This document shows, in pieces, positions 48,395 to 62,156 of a DNA stretch of 64,000 nt (positions within the stretch are counted from its first letter, which is position 1; each line of letters starts with the position of its first letter). The DNA is from Atrina japonica (lineage: Eukaryota; Mollusca; Bivalvia; Pterioida; Pinnidae). Position numbers and translations under genes: made by a program. Where the stretch lies: positions 111,001-175,000 of the forward strand of contig BROG01000251.1 of the NCBI GenBank assembly GCA_030159075.1. The letters run 5' to 3'. The notes beneath the pieces were generated by a model that saw only the letters and a program-made list of their open reading frames with translations, was not told the origin of the DNA and did no database searches.

Positions 48395-48530
48395 TTTTTT
48401 GGGATTAGACTTAAATAAGGTCCTGTGTCGTGCAAGGCGTGGCACATAAAAGAACATAACATAGGTAATAATTTCTAGCACTTCATCTAAAACTGATGAC
48501 ATCTCAATGTAAGTGAAAAATTCTTAACAT
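48395..48530 (+). mobile_element. SINE 3' fragment
   Basis: ggcacataaaagaacataac ... tagcacttcatctaaaactg ... aagtgaaaaattcttaac matches the 61765 and 26165 copies. Confidence 0.5.
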
Positions 48531-48713
48531 GTGCATATTGATTTAAAAACATAAATTGATAGTGTTAGCTAATTTTGCAAGCTTTGAACTATGCTTTGAC
48601 CAGCTGGTATTGTCATTCTCATACCTAGCCCTATCTTTCATAAGTCTCAGATGATAATCATACGTTGTATATGATATCATATTATATACTACACTGGCAT
48701 CATTACATGTAAC

Positions 48714-48716
<3 letters not shown>

Positions 48717-48780
<64 letters not shown>
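48717..48780. repeat. (AC)n microsatellite
   Basis: About 32 perfect units. Confidence 0.98.
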
Positions 48781-48781
<1 letters not shown>

Positions 48782-49679
48782 AGTTGATGTTGACCACACA
48801 TAGTTCTAGTATCACCAAGGACATGTACTGATTTACCCTTAAGCTGGTTAACTAACAGCAAGACGGTACTATTGAAAGCTGTGTGGAATTGTAGCTTTGT
48901 AAAATAGAGGGTTAATCAGTGGCTGATAAGCATCTTTCCACTTGATAAAATTTCTTGATATTTCTTGACTTTTAGATTGTAAATTTGTTCAGGTGTATTA
49001 AATGTTTTGTTAGGAAGTAATGGCTCACACAAAATATATGACGGTTATCAATAAATATTAGAAAATTAGGGCCATTTTTATGGTGGGTTATTATGTTACA
49101 GCATTTACAAACAGCTTTAATTGTGTTTGATCAATTGTTGGGTGTTCATGTAGAATTAATAGGACTTAAAGGGAAAAAAAAAAGTTTTGTTTAACTAAAG
49201 GTCTGCAGCCTTTTTCACACACAGAATGGTGAGTTTTTATTATATTAGCATAAAATTACATATTATACATGTGAAACATATTAAAAAAACATAGATACAT
49301 GGGGTAAACTTTAACAATGCCTTCAGTATAAAGTGAACAAAGCTATGGAACAAATGTTAAATGAAATGTACAAGTTTATTGACATTCTATGTTTAAGTAG
49401 CTAAAATATGGCTAACTACAGTTTGTTTAATGACTTGAATTATCTATACATACTTAGGTTTAAGAAAATTTCATTGCTAATGCGACTAATTGAATGGAAG
49501 TAGAACAGAGTTTTAGGCTGTTTTTTCTCTTCCATTTCTCTAAGTTTAAAGCACAACATATTGTACATTTCAGTATGAAATGAAAGGTTTTCTGTGTGCT
49601 GTAAAAATAATACAAAATTTTTACCCATACTTAAAAACATTTTATCCCCTGATATCAAAGGTCAGTGGAAATATTTTAT

Positions 49680-50010
49680 GCCTCCTTAATCAAGATTTGA
49701 GGTTTTATAATTTTTGGTCTTTTTAACCTTGACCATAACATTGAGTGGTAAGTGATAGGGCTTTCATAGTTCATGTGTATTCCTTGTGACAAGAATATTT
49801 TACTGTGTGACCTTAACCTTGGTGCTTGACCTACTTTTCAAAAACTTTAACCTTGGCCATAACTTTTGAATGGCAAGTGACAGGGCTTTCATATTTCATA
49901 TGATTCCTTTTGATAGTCCTTTCTTTTGAGACCAAAATTTTGAGCTACTGACCTTGACCTTGATGGTCAACCATTTTCTTTGGACTTTGTTGCCGAACGA
50001 GGGCATTCAT
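49680..50010. repeat. Internally duplicated dispersed repeat
   Basis: Two blocks of about 120 bp (accttgaccataac...gtgatagggctttcata, then accttggccataac...gtgacagggctttcata) are followed by gaacgagggcattcatgttt and cacaaacacatcttg. The end layout resembles other dispersed repeats of the window. Confidence 0.6.
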
Positions 50011-50910
50011 GTTTCACAAACACATCTTGCATTGATTCATCTATTTGTCTGTAACAATGCATCAGATATCTAAGTTTCTTTCCTGAAATTTTAACCATAT
50101 TTGGTATGGTGGTTTATGTCAATAAAAATTACTTGCTATCAATTACGGCAATTATCAATTACAATAATCTGCAACAATTGTTCTTACTTGCGTTTAAAAT
50201 CTAAAATCAAGTGGCTTAGCTCAAGAGAACATTGGTTTTTTTTAAAACAAGACATTGTTTTGTCCTGTTATGTAATGTATTTATGTCTTTTATTCTGCAA
50301 ATGAAAAATAAAATGATAAATAAATAAACCAAAGAGACAGGATTAATCCTGAAGTTTATATAGCTGTTAAACAATCAAAGTCATTTCCTCTAAAAATAGA
50401 TCACTGTTGATTGTTCCTGAAGTAAAAGGTGATCTGATAAAATTTTACTAATTAGAAAATGAAATTGATATGTTTATCATTGTTACTTCAATTTAATCTT
50501 CTTTCTTATTGGAAAGCAAAATGAAATTTTAAATAGAAAGTTGGAAATGTTTTGTAAGTAAGTTTCATGTAACTGATCTTTAATCATTGTTTAGATTGAT
50601 GGCATTGGCTTATGTTCTAGACTTTGTTGTCATAGTAACATGTCAAATGCAAACTCGGCATCAATATCAGTGATGTGTTCAGAAGTATAATTGTCTGAGA
50701 AAAGCTTGAAATTGATGACTTAACATCTTTGATTTCATAGAATCTGTTGCTTTTAAGTTTGTTCTCCCCTAATTACCATGGCTGTGTATACATTGATAAA
50801 AGTCTACCTTTACATCAATCATGTCATGTCGTTCTTCTAACATGATGATCCTAAATGTTTGAGTTATAGTTTAGAAAAAAGTTATGTTTTTAACAATTTT
50901 GATAGTCTTT

Positions 50911-51115
50911 TATACCACACTCAACAATTTGCTGTTATATGGTGGCAGTCAATTTTTTAATGGTGGAGGAGAAACCACAGTCCCAATGAACTCGTAAAAA
51001 GACCACTGGTCTTCCACAAAATAACTTTCAATATTCCACTCACAATCAGCTTAGGTTTTTGCTTTGGCTTGACCTGTGCCTATTTGAGGTTAGAAACAAT
51101 GTGTTTGAAAGCGTA
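50911..51115 (-). mobile_element. tRNA-derived SINE, decayed
   Basis: accacactcaacaatttgct, atggtggcagtcaatttttt and aatcagcttaggtttttgct match the 45085 copy. Confidence 0.6.
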
Positions 51116-51994
51116 ATGCAGGCTAACAATTTACCCCAAAACAGTCACCAAAACTACCGTTAATAATGGACCTTAATTACTTCAAACAGCTATATGTACC
51201 TGAAATATTTCATTCCTGGTTAGTTTGACCCTTTTACCCAATAAAACTCAAAAACATCTATTGTGGTCTGTGGGATTGATAGGGTTATCAATGATGCATT
51301 TAAAAAAACAAGGAAATGCACAATATTTTTCTCAGTTAATAAAAATATTTGTTAGTAGAAACAATGATAAATAGAGTTTAGAGAAATTCTGTGAATGAGA
51401 ACTTTGAGGAATTTTGCTTCATCAGTCTTACGTCTTTCCTTGATTTTTTTTTAATTGGATGCGGAATGTTGTGTAATATGATTTGCTGGTATGTAATGTT
51501 GTTACACAAATCCAGACTACCTGTTCTGTAAACATGTACAGATGTTATTGACTAAACAGATTCCTTGGAATTTGAATCTTGTGATATTTCGCAATTTTGC
51601 ATCTTTATAAGACTGTTTCAGAGCACTCACTGCCCACTATTTTTATTGACGACAAGTTTGTAAAGCAAATATCAGTCTATGAATTGACAATTTCTGTCCA
51701 TCTGACTGTGGGTCCACATCAATAGTTTGGTTTCACTGTTACATGTAGCTTTGTTGTGAGGAACTCATTTACAGTACAAAAGTTGACTATGACATTCATT
51801 TTTTACCTTGACCTTCAGCATTGACCTTGACCCTTGAGGTACAATTCGGCCATATTGCCTTCAGCAGTTTCTTGTTTGGCATTAAAACAATATTTTGATA
51901 AATGTTTAGTTTGAATTCCCAATAAAATAAGAACAAAAAAAATAACATATAAAATTTGACCGAAAGGCCCCCCCTTTCTTGTGGTTTTTCACAA

Positions 51995-52215
51995 ACATAT
52001 GATGGTTAGAGCATCGCGCGCTTTGAATCATGATGTCTTTCACCTCTGGTCAGACTGGTTTGAGCCCCATTGGAAACTAAGCTCCTTTTGTGAGAAAGTT
52101 TGCCAGTTTACTTACGGAGGTTAGTGATCTCTTTCTGGGTACATTGTAACTAATGTTAAATCTGGCTGCCACCATATAAGTAAGTATTGTTGAATGTGAT
52201 GTAAAACAACATTCA
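51995..52215 (+). mobile_element. tRNA-derived SINE, head partly lost
   Basis: gatggttagagcatcgcgcg head, gtttgagccccattggaaac body, and a tail ending gttgaatgtgatgtaaaaca. Confidence 0.7.
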
Positions 52216-55200
52216 AATACAAACATATGAGGATGTGTCATGATTTTTGTTTTGCAAGTGCATGAGGTCATGTGTTCTCTCTTTGTTTCAAGATTATGAA
52301 TGACTATAAGACAACACATTTCCTTAGAGTTTATAAATATACCAAAGATTGTAAAACAGGGCTCTATCTTTAAGTGTACAAATGTATATATCATTTCCTG
52401 TTTGAACAGTATATTCACTTTGTGTAGAATTAACTACTGAACAATACAGAGAAGGTAAAAACTGACATCTGAAACATGTTACATTTCAAACATAGATTTA
52501 CACCTGTCGCATCTTGCCTGCCTCGTTGTTCAGGTGTTTCACTGTTTACATAGTCAAACTGACAACATGGTATATAATTCTCTCTCATTTTTTTTTTTTT
52601 TTTTTTATTATACATGTTACAAATTGTGTCACGTTTGATGTTACAGTTCAAATAAATGTATACAAGACATCTCATCATGACCTTAGGTAATTCTTGACTT
52701 AAAACATCCGTTTTTCTGTGAAACTCGAGTTTCACCTTTGAACTTTCACTTAGATTCATAAATTCGTAGACACTTAAAGTTCAGAGAAATTTATATTGCT
52801 CTCTGGATCAAAATGTCAAAATATTTTTTAAGAAAATTAAGATGAAATTTGTTTTAATTCATGTGAACTAATTTGACTTTTTTATTGGACTGTCAGGCAC
52901 ATATAAACAACTTTTGCTGTTCATTTATTTGAGAAAAATAATTTTTTGTTATGGTAATTATAGTATAATTTTAAAGTAAGAGGTTTTAAATTAATATTTT
53001 CTTGTGTGTTAGTTTACATAACTCATTTCTATACAAAATATAAAAAATTGGTACTGATAAAGAAATAATGAATACATTTGAACATATTTGGAAATCTGAA
53101 ATAGACACTTATCTATTTCATGTAAACATGTGTAAACATCTCATTCAATAAATGTTTCTTGAGTTTCAGTTAAAATATATTGAAAATTTAGTTTTGCAAC
53201 TGTGAGAGGTAACAAGATAATTAAATGAAGATTATGTATGAGGATTTGGTAACAATATACCTTGAGAAAGGAACATATTACTATAAACCGAACTTCAGTA
53301 CATATCACAGACTAAGTTTCTAAGTCTGAATACTGTAGACAGCAAAGTTCATTCAACAAGTTTAATTCAAAGTTTGCTTTGATTAAGAGGTTTTGATATT
53401 ATAACCTAATATTACAGGGCCATATCACCATACTGTATCTGTCTTAAAATCCATAGTGTTCATAATCTTCTGGGAGGTAGAATCTACCAAACTTAAAGTA
53501 TGAGGTGATCTTTCATAGGTGGATATTAAATTCATTTAAGTCATTTAATCACTTTTTGACAGTATTGTTTTTGAGAATAGGCTGAAAAATAAAGTCCTAG
53601 TTGCTTTCATCAGACAGGTATTTATTTTCTTGATTTTCCACCTTGAAATATCTCTCATGCCAGCTCTAATGCTTTAGTTGATGTGTTATTCTGGGATGAG
53701 AATTTTCCTCACCAGTCAGAGGAATTCTTCCTTATAGAAAATTTTGCTGCAATGTTAAATCTTTTATTTTCCCATTTAACCTCTATAAATCAGCAGTCAC
53801 CATTATAGAACTACATTCCTGGTTATAAAAGGTGTTCTCTTGTCCACTGTTGTTAAATATATAGAGTTGTCAGCTTTAACTGCAAGTTGTTTAGTTAATT
53901 CAAATAACTTAGGTGACACAATTTAGTTTGTTACTATCTGCAGTGGGAGTTGTATGTCAGCTTTAACTTATACTTTAAAATATAAATGCTCTTATCAATC
54001 CAATTACTATCTGTTGATGTATGAGTATGAGTTGTATATTAAATTTAACTTACTTATCTAACGTCTAAAATTAATGTTTGGCCAATCATGTTACTATCTG
54101 AAAATGTGCGAGTTGTGTTTTAACTTTAATTTACGCATTCATATGATCTGTAGATGTATAAGTGCGAGTTGTATATTAAATTTAACTTATATGTTAAACT
54201 TACATTTTAAACATCTATAATAGATGCTCGGCCAATCCTGTTCAAATTGAGTTTTAAGCATCTTTGTAGGTAGTGCATCAAAAATTGTAAAATTCATGAA
54301 CACTGGATTTAAGGTTTTATAGATAAGGTGGGACACACTATCAACTTTTTGGTCCTCTTTTTGATCCACTTTTTGGCATCTTTTTGGCCAACCATTAGAC
54401 CCTTGGCAAACAAAGGTTAGAGGGATTGAAGTTTTCATACATATGTTGCACTTTCTTTGTCTGCACTCAGGCGAAATTTGATAGACATTTCCCCTTCTAA
54501 TTTACAATTGTTGTCCATGGGATTGGTATAAAAAGTGTTGTCATTTTATTAGGTGCAGACAAAAGTGATAGAAGTTTGTTAGGGTTTCTTAAATGGAGAC
54601 TTTGTAAACAGTACATATGCACCAGTAAATGTTTCAGTTTGCAGTAAGATATTGTCCTAGAGTGATGGTAGATTATCAATCAATCTGTATATAAATTGAC
54701 TTTTTTTATATATATGCATGCAGCTTTGTAGGTGCCTGCTGATTTTATATCACCCTGTATATTTCAGTTATTGATTTTTACATAGTTTTAACTGGTGTAT
54801 TATTTCTTTTCACATTTCAAGTCAAATGTGCTGTCCCATTGTGGATAAATAGACAATGATGTAATACCTATTACTACTGCACAGTAAGTGTAGGTTTTCA
54901 GTGTTCGTTTTAGTTTAACACTGTAGTTGTACATGAAGCTCTGAACACGTCAAGGGGAGTTAAAATGATACAATGGATATCAAAAGAAACAACAGGTGTG
55001 ATAGCCCTAGGAGTGGGAAGGTACTTGTTAGAGACTGACAAATGAGTTTGTCGACTAGGTTTTCACAGACATTAAGTAGTTAGCAGATAACTAACCAACA
55101 GTATGTTCTGTGCTGTCACTAAACCTACAGTATGCTCTGAGCTGTAACTCTGGTGGCAATTCTGTGAAAACACCATGTTAGTCCCAGAGAGAATATTCAC

Positions 55201-55318
55201 TCATTTCTGTGATGTTAAAGATTTTTCCATGCTATGGGATGTTTTGCTGAGCTTTATTGGGTAAATATATGTTTTGATTTATAATGAATACAGGATTAAA
55301 TGCACTAGATGATGAAGT

Positions 55319-55326
<8 letters not shown>

Positions 55327-55387
<61 letters not shown>
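55327..55387. repeat. (GT)n-(GA)n microsatellite
   Basis: GT run followed by GA run. Confidence 0.96.
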
Positions 55388-56228
55388 CACTGTTTGCTTT
55401 TTATATGACAAGTATAATTATTTCAGTATGCACTGTAGATGGAAATAGCTACTTAATATTGAAACTAAAATAAAGACAATGTCATGCATCACTGTACATG
55501 TATGTTAAAAGTTGAGAATTGAAGCTAAGTGCATGCACCTTGTTTGTGCTGTATTTTCTCCCAGGAAAAAGAGAACATGAGAGCTTATGTTTGTGTATGT
55601 ATGTATGTATATTAATATACACAAACTCAAGAAAAAGAAAAAACCTAAGACTTAACATTAGAGTTAATTTCAGAATTAGAAAAAGAAAGAAAAAAAGCTC
55701 CCCCAGCTTAAAGTTTAAGAGCAAAAGCAGTCATTTCTTTTCTCAAAATAATTTAGAGAGAGAGAGAGAGAGGTCACTATTACAGTTTAAGAATTTTGGT
55801 AAGCTAGGTCACTATTTTTAAACAGAAATTGTTTTGTATGACTTGCAGTTTGTATCTAACAAAATGTTGCACTTATACAATATGATGATAGAAATTGTAT
55901 AAATATCACTTCAATTTAACCAAGGTATGTAGATATGATGTCTGTTTTGATAGAATTAAATTGATCAAAGGAAATGAAAATATATCTTAAGTCAGAATTT
56001 GATTCTGAAATGAAAAGGGGGAGTAGGAGTGAAATTAACTCTTTAATCTTCCAGTGGGTATGGGGAAACGTATCTTAACCATCTTAAGATGTCAGCTATG
56101 GGCACTCCAGGTATATAATGTTAACCAATGGACCATGACCATCTAAATATGTGGACTATGAACACCCCAGACTTGGAGAATCAAACTTGCTATGGGAAAC
56201 CATTGGTGTGGAACAATAAAAATGGACT

Positions 56229-56640
56229 ATGACCAACATTTCAGTTGTAAATGTGTCAAATTTAATGCTTTTATTTAAATTATTTGTCAACACATGTTCT
56301 GCGAAGGACGGTTCCACATTGAAATTGTCCGTAAAATCATTGTCACCGCTAACATCTTATTCTCAGTCGATATCTATCTCTGATTCTGTTTCCGTAGAAA
56401 TAGAGTTTACTTGTTGTTCACATGCAGAATCATCATTCAAATCAGATACTTAAAAGTCACTTTTGGAGTTGGAACCAGAGTTGAAAATATCTAAAACAGC
56501 TTGGGGAAATCTCGGATGCATAAGCGTCAGCCTTTTTTCAACGACTTTCAGTCACAGATTTCAAAATAATAGCACTTTTATATTTGTCCTAACTTGCTTA
56601 TTTTCACTGGCACCCATTACATGTACATGTGATAATACAG
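56229..56640 (-). pseudogene. Broken piggyBac-like N-terminal region
   Basis: On the - strand the pieces M-H-P-R-F-P-Q-A-V-L-D-I-F-N-S-G-S-N and V-S-D-L-N-D-D-S-A-C-E-Q-Q-V-N-S are separated by stops. They are followed by an acidic S/T/E/D-rich stretch (T-E-T-E-S-E-I-D-I-D) and D-N-D-F-T-D-N-F. This is the acidic, IF..SDS-like style of piggyBac N-termini. At least three stops show it is dead. No catalytic domain is seen. Confidence 0.4.
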
Positions 56641-56867
56641 ACTAAAGTCTCATCTAACTCTCATTATAATTGTGATTTCCGGTTATAAATTGAAAGTGGG
56701 AAAAACCCTAATTGAAAGTGTAGCTACTGAAGGAGAAACAGGAGGTGGTTTACAACGTTATGATAATCAGCTGTTGTTCTTCTACTGGGCGGCTGTGGAC
56801 GTTATCATGAGTAGTGAACAATAAATTTAGCGGGCATTTTAGGACACTATTGTATTGAAAGGGTTAA
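56230..56867 (-). mobile_element. Decayed piggyBac relative, left end uncertain
   Basis: The right end on the - strand begins TTAACCCTTTCAATAC, similar to the TTAACTCTTTCACC end of the element at 46182-47279. Host sequence resumes directly at atggactatgaccatctcta, which resembles 56130-56160 and the copy at 56222, so the element interrupts a loose ctatgacca-rich repeat. The left TTAA could not be fixed. Confidence 0.5.
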
Positions 56868-58030
56868 CAAATGGACTATGACCATCTCTAGGTATGGACT
56901 ATAGGGAACCCAGGATTATGGACCATAAACAAATGGACTCTGTCTTCAGCTGTCACTAGTTGTAGATAAAAGGACCAACTCAAGCAGTTGATAATGAGTG
57001 GGTGGACTATGGACTTAGTACTGTGGCCATCTATAATTTTGCCAATGACCAATTCTAAAGTTGACAGCTTTGATGATGAAAATGTAGGTTATGACCTACT
57101 TCAGATTACAAAATCTCAAATGACTGATACAGATTAATTACAGTTCCCCACCACAAACACATATACAAACATGCACACACTTGGAAGATACAATTTTCTA
57201 TCTGGACTATCTCTACTTAGAATTCAAGTAATCTTAAGCCTTGATTTTAAAAAGCTGATTCAATATTAAGTAATAGGGAAATGATGCATGGTATTACATA
57301 ATAATCTAATTCATTTTGTGTCTTCTCTATTTTCTGGTTTCCATGGTGACACTTCTGAGATTGAATAATATATACTTAATTAGGATTTTGTGCTAGGATA
57401 TTTTACATGGGGGAACACATGTCTTTTAGACTATATATATGCTGTATACTGTTTGTGTTTTGACACATAGTCATATATCTAATGAAACTGTCAAATATCT
57501 GAGGTAAAACTATACAGTTTTGAGTGATGTGATAGCCATTATAACTGTAGATAGATGTGATCTATTTGGGACTTTGAAAGCATATTGAAAATTGAGAGCT
57601 CACCCTTTGTATCAGTGTTGTTTGTGCTTAGTTATAGATTTATTAGGATCTCTAGACACTTTTTTATAACACCTAAAATTGCTACCACATGTTTTGTTTC
57701 TCAGATTTATTTCAATCAAACAGAATTTTATGAGGTTACCACTCCTCCAATTTCATATTAAAATGCAAATTTTCTTTGGCTATCTTCCTATGAACCACCC
57801 AGACTTCCTAAATATACTGGTGTACATGTAGGTTTATAAGCCAGCATATCACTTATGTCCTGAATAGCTGTCAGCAGTAAACTCTATCAAGATTTTGTAC
57901 TGGACATAAAGGTCATATTGGTGTAGAGATCATGTTAAGCTGGTCAAACACTAGGAAATCCTAGTGTTTTCCTGTTCAGCATAGGTATGATATGCAGGTA
58001 AGAAATACATTTGTATGTATATATTTCCAG

Positions 58031-58128
58031 ATTTGTCAGAGAAAAGTGCAATTAACTTGATAAAGATAACCAAGGGCAATCAACGCTCTTGTAAATTTCA
58101 CTACATCCCTGTGTGTTTGATATTGATG
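58031..58128 (+). CDS. Candidate downstream exon
   Basis: The acceptor tatatttccag is followed by two bases and 32 open codons (LSEKSAINLIKITKGNQR, then S-C-K-F-H-Y-I-P-V-C-L-I-L-M), up to a GTTTGT donor like that of exon 2. If unspliced, the frame stops at a TGA at 58144. The exon would end at a codon boundary, which matches the next candidate at 58399. It needs a one-base phase upstream, which exon 4 does not provide, so another exon would have to lie between. Two Cys and a hydrophobic end fit an ectodomain, but chance cannot be excluded. Confidence 0.22.
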
Positions 58129-58398
58129 GTTTGTGGCTTGTATTGATGGTAAATTTAGGTAGATTTATTGTGTGTACTTCTCTGCTCTATAGCCGAAATT
58201 TCAGTATAAGTCAATTTTGATTGATGAGATCATGATGGTTATCATACAGAGCAGGCTGGATTTTTTAGGAGAAACTTTTCATTTTTTGATAGATTGAAAT
58301 TTGATTGTTGTCTGCGTAAGTTAAATATAATATTTGTATGTGAATGAATGCATTATGGTGATAAAATGGAAATACCGGTAGTTTATTCCTTTTTATAG

Positions 58399-58519
58399 GT
58401 CATCCGATTCGCTCAAGTGTCATATTGCCATCAGTACCAATCTGTCATGCAGTGTCCAGAAACATTTGACTATCTTAACTTTGACTTGGAAACTACTTTG
58501 CAAGTCATCTTAAAATTTT
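58399..58519 (+). CDS. Candidate downstream exon (Cys-containing)
   Basis: The acceptor ttcctttttatag is followed at once by 40 open codons in phase 0, beginning VIRFAQVSYCHQYQSVMQC and running to a strong GTAAGA donor that leaves one base. The phase fits directly after exon 4 (47378) or after the candidate at 58031. The open frame continues past the donor to a TGA at about 58552. Sequence just downstream (58600-58900) is an internally duplicated dispersed-repeat type, so this could also be repeat-derived. Confidence 0.27.
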
Positions 58520-59171
58520 GTAAGAATCTTTTTAGGATATGGGGAACATGAATTGTGATCTTAGTGACTCTTTGAGTGGGGCTAAAAATAGCTGCATCTT
58601 AAATATCTTCTTTTCTTCAGCACACTCAAGGCAATGGTTAGAAGGAGTATAAAGTTCTGTACCAACATTATAAAATCTATTACCCTGGGGCAAGAGGTCA
58701 AGTCCCTAGGGTGGAGCAAATATAACGGTATAGTAATATTGTTTATTGTTATGAAATATTTTCTCTACATCTGTGCACTGCAAAGAAGAATTTTTAGAAG
58801 GAGCATAGAGCCCTCTGCTAAAATTTTGAAATTTATTACCCTGGGAGCAGATGTTCAGTCCCTGGGGTTGGCTCAATGTAGTCATATATTTGTAACATAC
58901 TTAATTAGAAACACTTCTGAAAACCTAAAATGTCAATTTTCGCATAAACTGTCAACTTTTTGTACAAGCATATGCAATCGAAAATCTTCACAGGAATAAT
59001 GCAGATATCATGTTAGCCAAGTTTCAAGGTCAGTGTTATAAAGGTGAAAGGTCTTTGATACTTCCAAAGTCTGAAAATGTCTATTTTTCTAAAAACTAAT
59101 CTAAAAACAAATCAATCTCGGCTCTTGACACAATTGGCATATGTTTAAGTCGACCGATTTATATGTTTTTT

Positions 59172-59279
<108 letters not shown>

Positions 59280-60435
59280 GGAATATCTATATATTTATTC
59301 GGAAGTACATGCATTTTGTAATATATGTGCTTTTCAACGTTTTTTTAAATACCTGAACCAAATCGGATGAATACATGAATAAAAATATCCATCACTTAAA
59401 GAAATTTTTCCCAGGGGTTTTCTTACGTCCGGAAATTTTAGGAAAAATACAACATTTTTACTTAAAAAGAAACACTTAATTTGAGACATTTGTTTAAAAA
59501 TTCTTTATTTTTTATTTTGAATTTCAAAATTGGGAATTTTTGCATAATTTTGGAAAAATATAAGCCATTTTTGTATTAGGAACGGTTCCTGTAACCGGAC
59601 CCAAAATCAGCCTAGGAAAATCTGTTTCCAATCATAAATGAAATGAATGTTTACATTGCCAATATCAAAACAAAATTACTGTGGAAAGTATGTGTTTATT
59701 ATGTATTTATTGAACATTCGGTAATCTTCATAAAAAAATTACCAAAAGTTAATTTGCAATGCATTGAGTAATGGTGGACCCAAAAAAGAACTGATATTAC
59801 GGATTATATTTGGCAAGATTGTTGCAGTTATATGCATGCATTTGTTATTCTAATCACCAGCTGGTCTGTTTGAGTTATATATGAGATAAAATATTACATA
59901 AAATGGGCATGTCACCTATGACAGCTCATATCGCTTTAAAGGCTTACAATACTATTTTCAGTTTACCATTTTCAGCTTAATAAACAATTCTTTACGATAT
60001 TGAAAAATATTCTGTATGTATCATGATAATAGAAAACATAAATTAATTTTGTGTATTAAACATTTGAGGAACCAGGAAACGTATATGTTCATAAGTGTAG
60101 CAGATTTTGTAACACTTCTAGATCTGTCCTGGTACTTAAACTTTAGCCACGAGTTGTACTGTATTTCCTTGTACAAATTATGTGTGTAGTGTAAACATTT
60201 TGCTTACAGAATTTTGTACATCAACTATTCTGTATTGATTTAGTGACAAAATGCATATGGAGAGAAATATAAGATATATTTGTGACTAGCTGGGTAGTAG
60301 ATTTATGGCTCAATTATATTGCTTTCAATTGATCCATTTACTGATATTAGAATTTAACATACAGTCATACTCACATGTGAAATAATGAATGCATATGTAA
60401 TGATACAGGAGCAAAGAAGCACTGGTGGTTTTCAC

Positions 60436-60457
60436 ACACACACACACACACACACCC
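60436..60457. repeat. (CA)n microsatellite
   Basis: Short CA run. Confidence 0.9.
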
Positions 60458-61567
60458 TTTCAATACTGCAACACCACAGCTGCATAGTGACGTTCAGAAT
60501 TTTCGAAACAGTTGGAAAATCTGCCGGACATTTGTCCTGTAGGTAAAGAAAATCTACCGGACATTTGAATTAATGTACATGTAATCCTAAAGCCATAGAA
60601 ATAACAAGACATTTTTCCAATTCTTGAATTATTTGAATTTTCAGTACAGTACATATTTTAGCCATTCCCACTCAAAGCCAACTAGGCAAAAAGTTTTTTT
60701 CTCTTTGCTTTTCACTTTGGGGATCACCTGTATCCATCTTCTTTTTTCGAGGCTGGGATTGCAACTTAATGGCCACATCATACAGCTGTATACACAGACC
60801 ATGTTGTTACTAAAAAAAAACAAAAAAAACACAGAAATGATATTCAGGGATAGTATGGTTAACCAAATTGCCATATTTACCGAAATAATCCCTTAAAAAT
60901 GAAATTCCTTCACTGAAAGATTGGAATACCTAAAAAATTTCACTGTAAAGACACTTTTGTACTTAATTGCTCATAAGTAAAGAGGAAAACAGTTTACCAA
61001 CAATTTTATCACATGTTTTACTTGTGAAAAATGTCACGTCAGGTTTGGTATCACATCAGTTATGGTGCAACAGAAGTTTGAAACTGGACCAGTAAATACT
61101 GTCTACTGATTAAAATATAGATTGATTAAATGCAAAAACTATCATATGTATTACTTCTTAAATTTTAAACATTTCCTGGCCAATGTCTTTCTTGTTAAGA
61201 TGTAAGGGTTTTTATGAAGAAATACCATGAACCAGGAAACTTCACTTGAGGCGCATTTGTTTATCTTTGTTGAGAAATACATGTAAGTGTCCGATGTGAG
61301 TTTTATTCAGCCTTTGGGACTTTGCACATTTCACATCAGGAGTACAGATATACAATGACGACCAATATAAAGAATCCGCTTTAACATAGTTTGTGCAAAC
61401 TCTGTTGGTACAGTGGGATATTTCATAAACAGGGTGCATGAGTCCTTAACATATTGGGTGCAAAACTATGTTGGTATAGTGAGATGTATGGCAGGTCTAC
61501 ACAAGACATGTAATATAAGTTAAAAGCAGTGTTGGTAAAATGAGAAATACTGTACACAAGGCATGTG

Positions 61568-61696
<129 letters not shown>

Positions 61697-61764
61697 AATT
61701 TACATTTTGAGGTAAAATTTACTTTATTTTGTTACTTAAGCTACTGCTTGTGGTGTTCTTTTTG

Positions 61765-62037
61765 AAGAGGATCCTGGTTCAATTCCTAGACCAGGTCATA
61801 CGAAAGACTTAAAATAAAAAATGATAGTGACTGTTTCTTCACCAAGCACTCGGCATACAAAGTGAAAGTCATGAGAATTCCCATGTCATGGAAGGCAAAT
61901 AAAAGAACCCTGACTGCATTAGCATAGGTCCATAGCACAGGTCAAAATTTGCAACACTCTACCTGAAGCCTGCAACATCTCCATATAAGTGAAAAATTAT
62001 TGTCAGGATTTAAAAGAACAGTCAAACAAACAAACAA
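61765..62037 (+). mobile_element. SINE with V-type-like body
   Basis: ggttcaattcctagaccagg (B-box region), catggaaggcaaataaaaga, ccctgactgcattagcatag, and a tail catataagtgaaaaattatt with caaacaaac. Same layout as the intact copy at 23171 but diverged. Confidence 0.65.
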
Positions 62038-62056
62038 ATGTTAATCAAGCTCAATT

Positions 62057-62156
<100 letters not shown>

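Larger units (their letters stand above)
47379..58030. other. Downstream region without a secure gene
   Basis: It holds microsatellites, SINEs, a duplicated dispersed repeat at 49680-50010 and a decayed piggyBac relative. 48840-49680, 50340-50900, 51120-51990, 52220-55320 and 57110-58020 are AT-rich with no supported gene. Open frames at 52077-52759 (-) cross a SINE and a poly-T run and look accidental. Confidence 0.5.

Noticed and set aside
52077..52759. Two - strand frames of 113 and 109 codons
   Set aside because: One crosses a SINE, the other a long poly-T run that gives a poly-Lys stretch.
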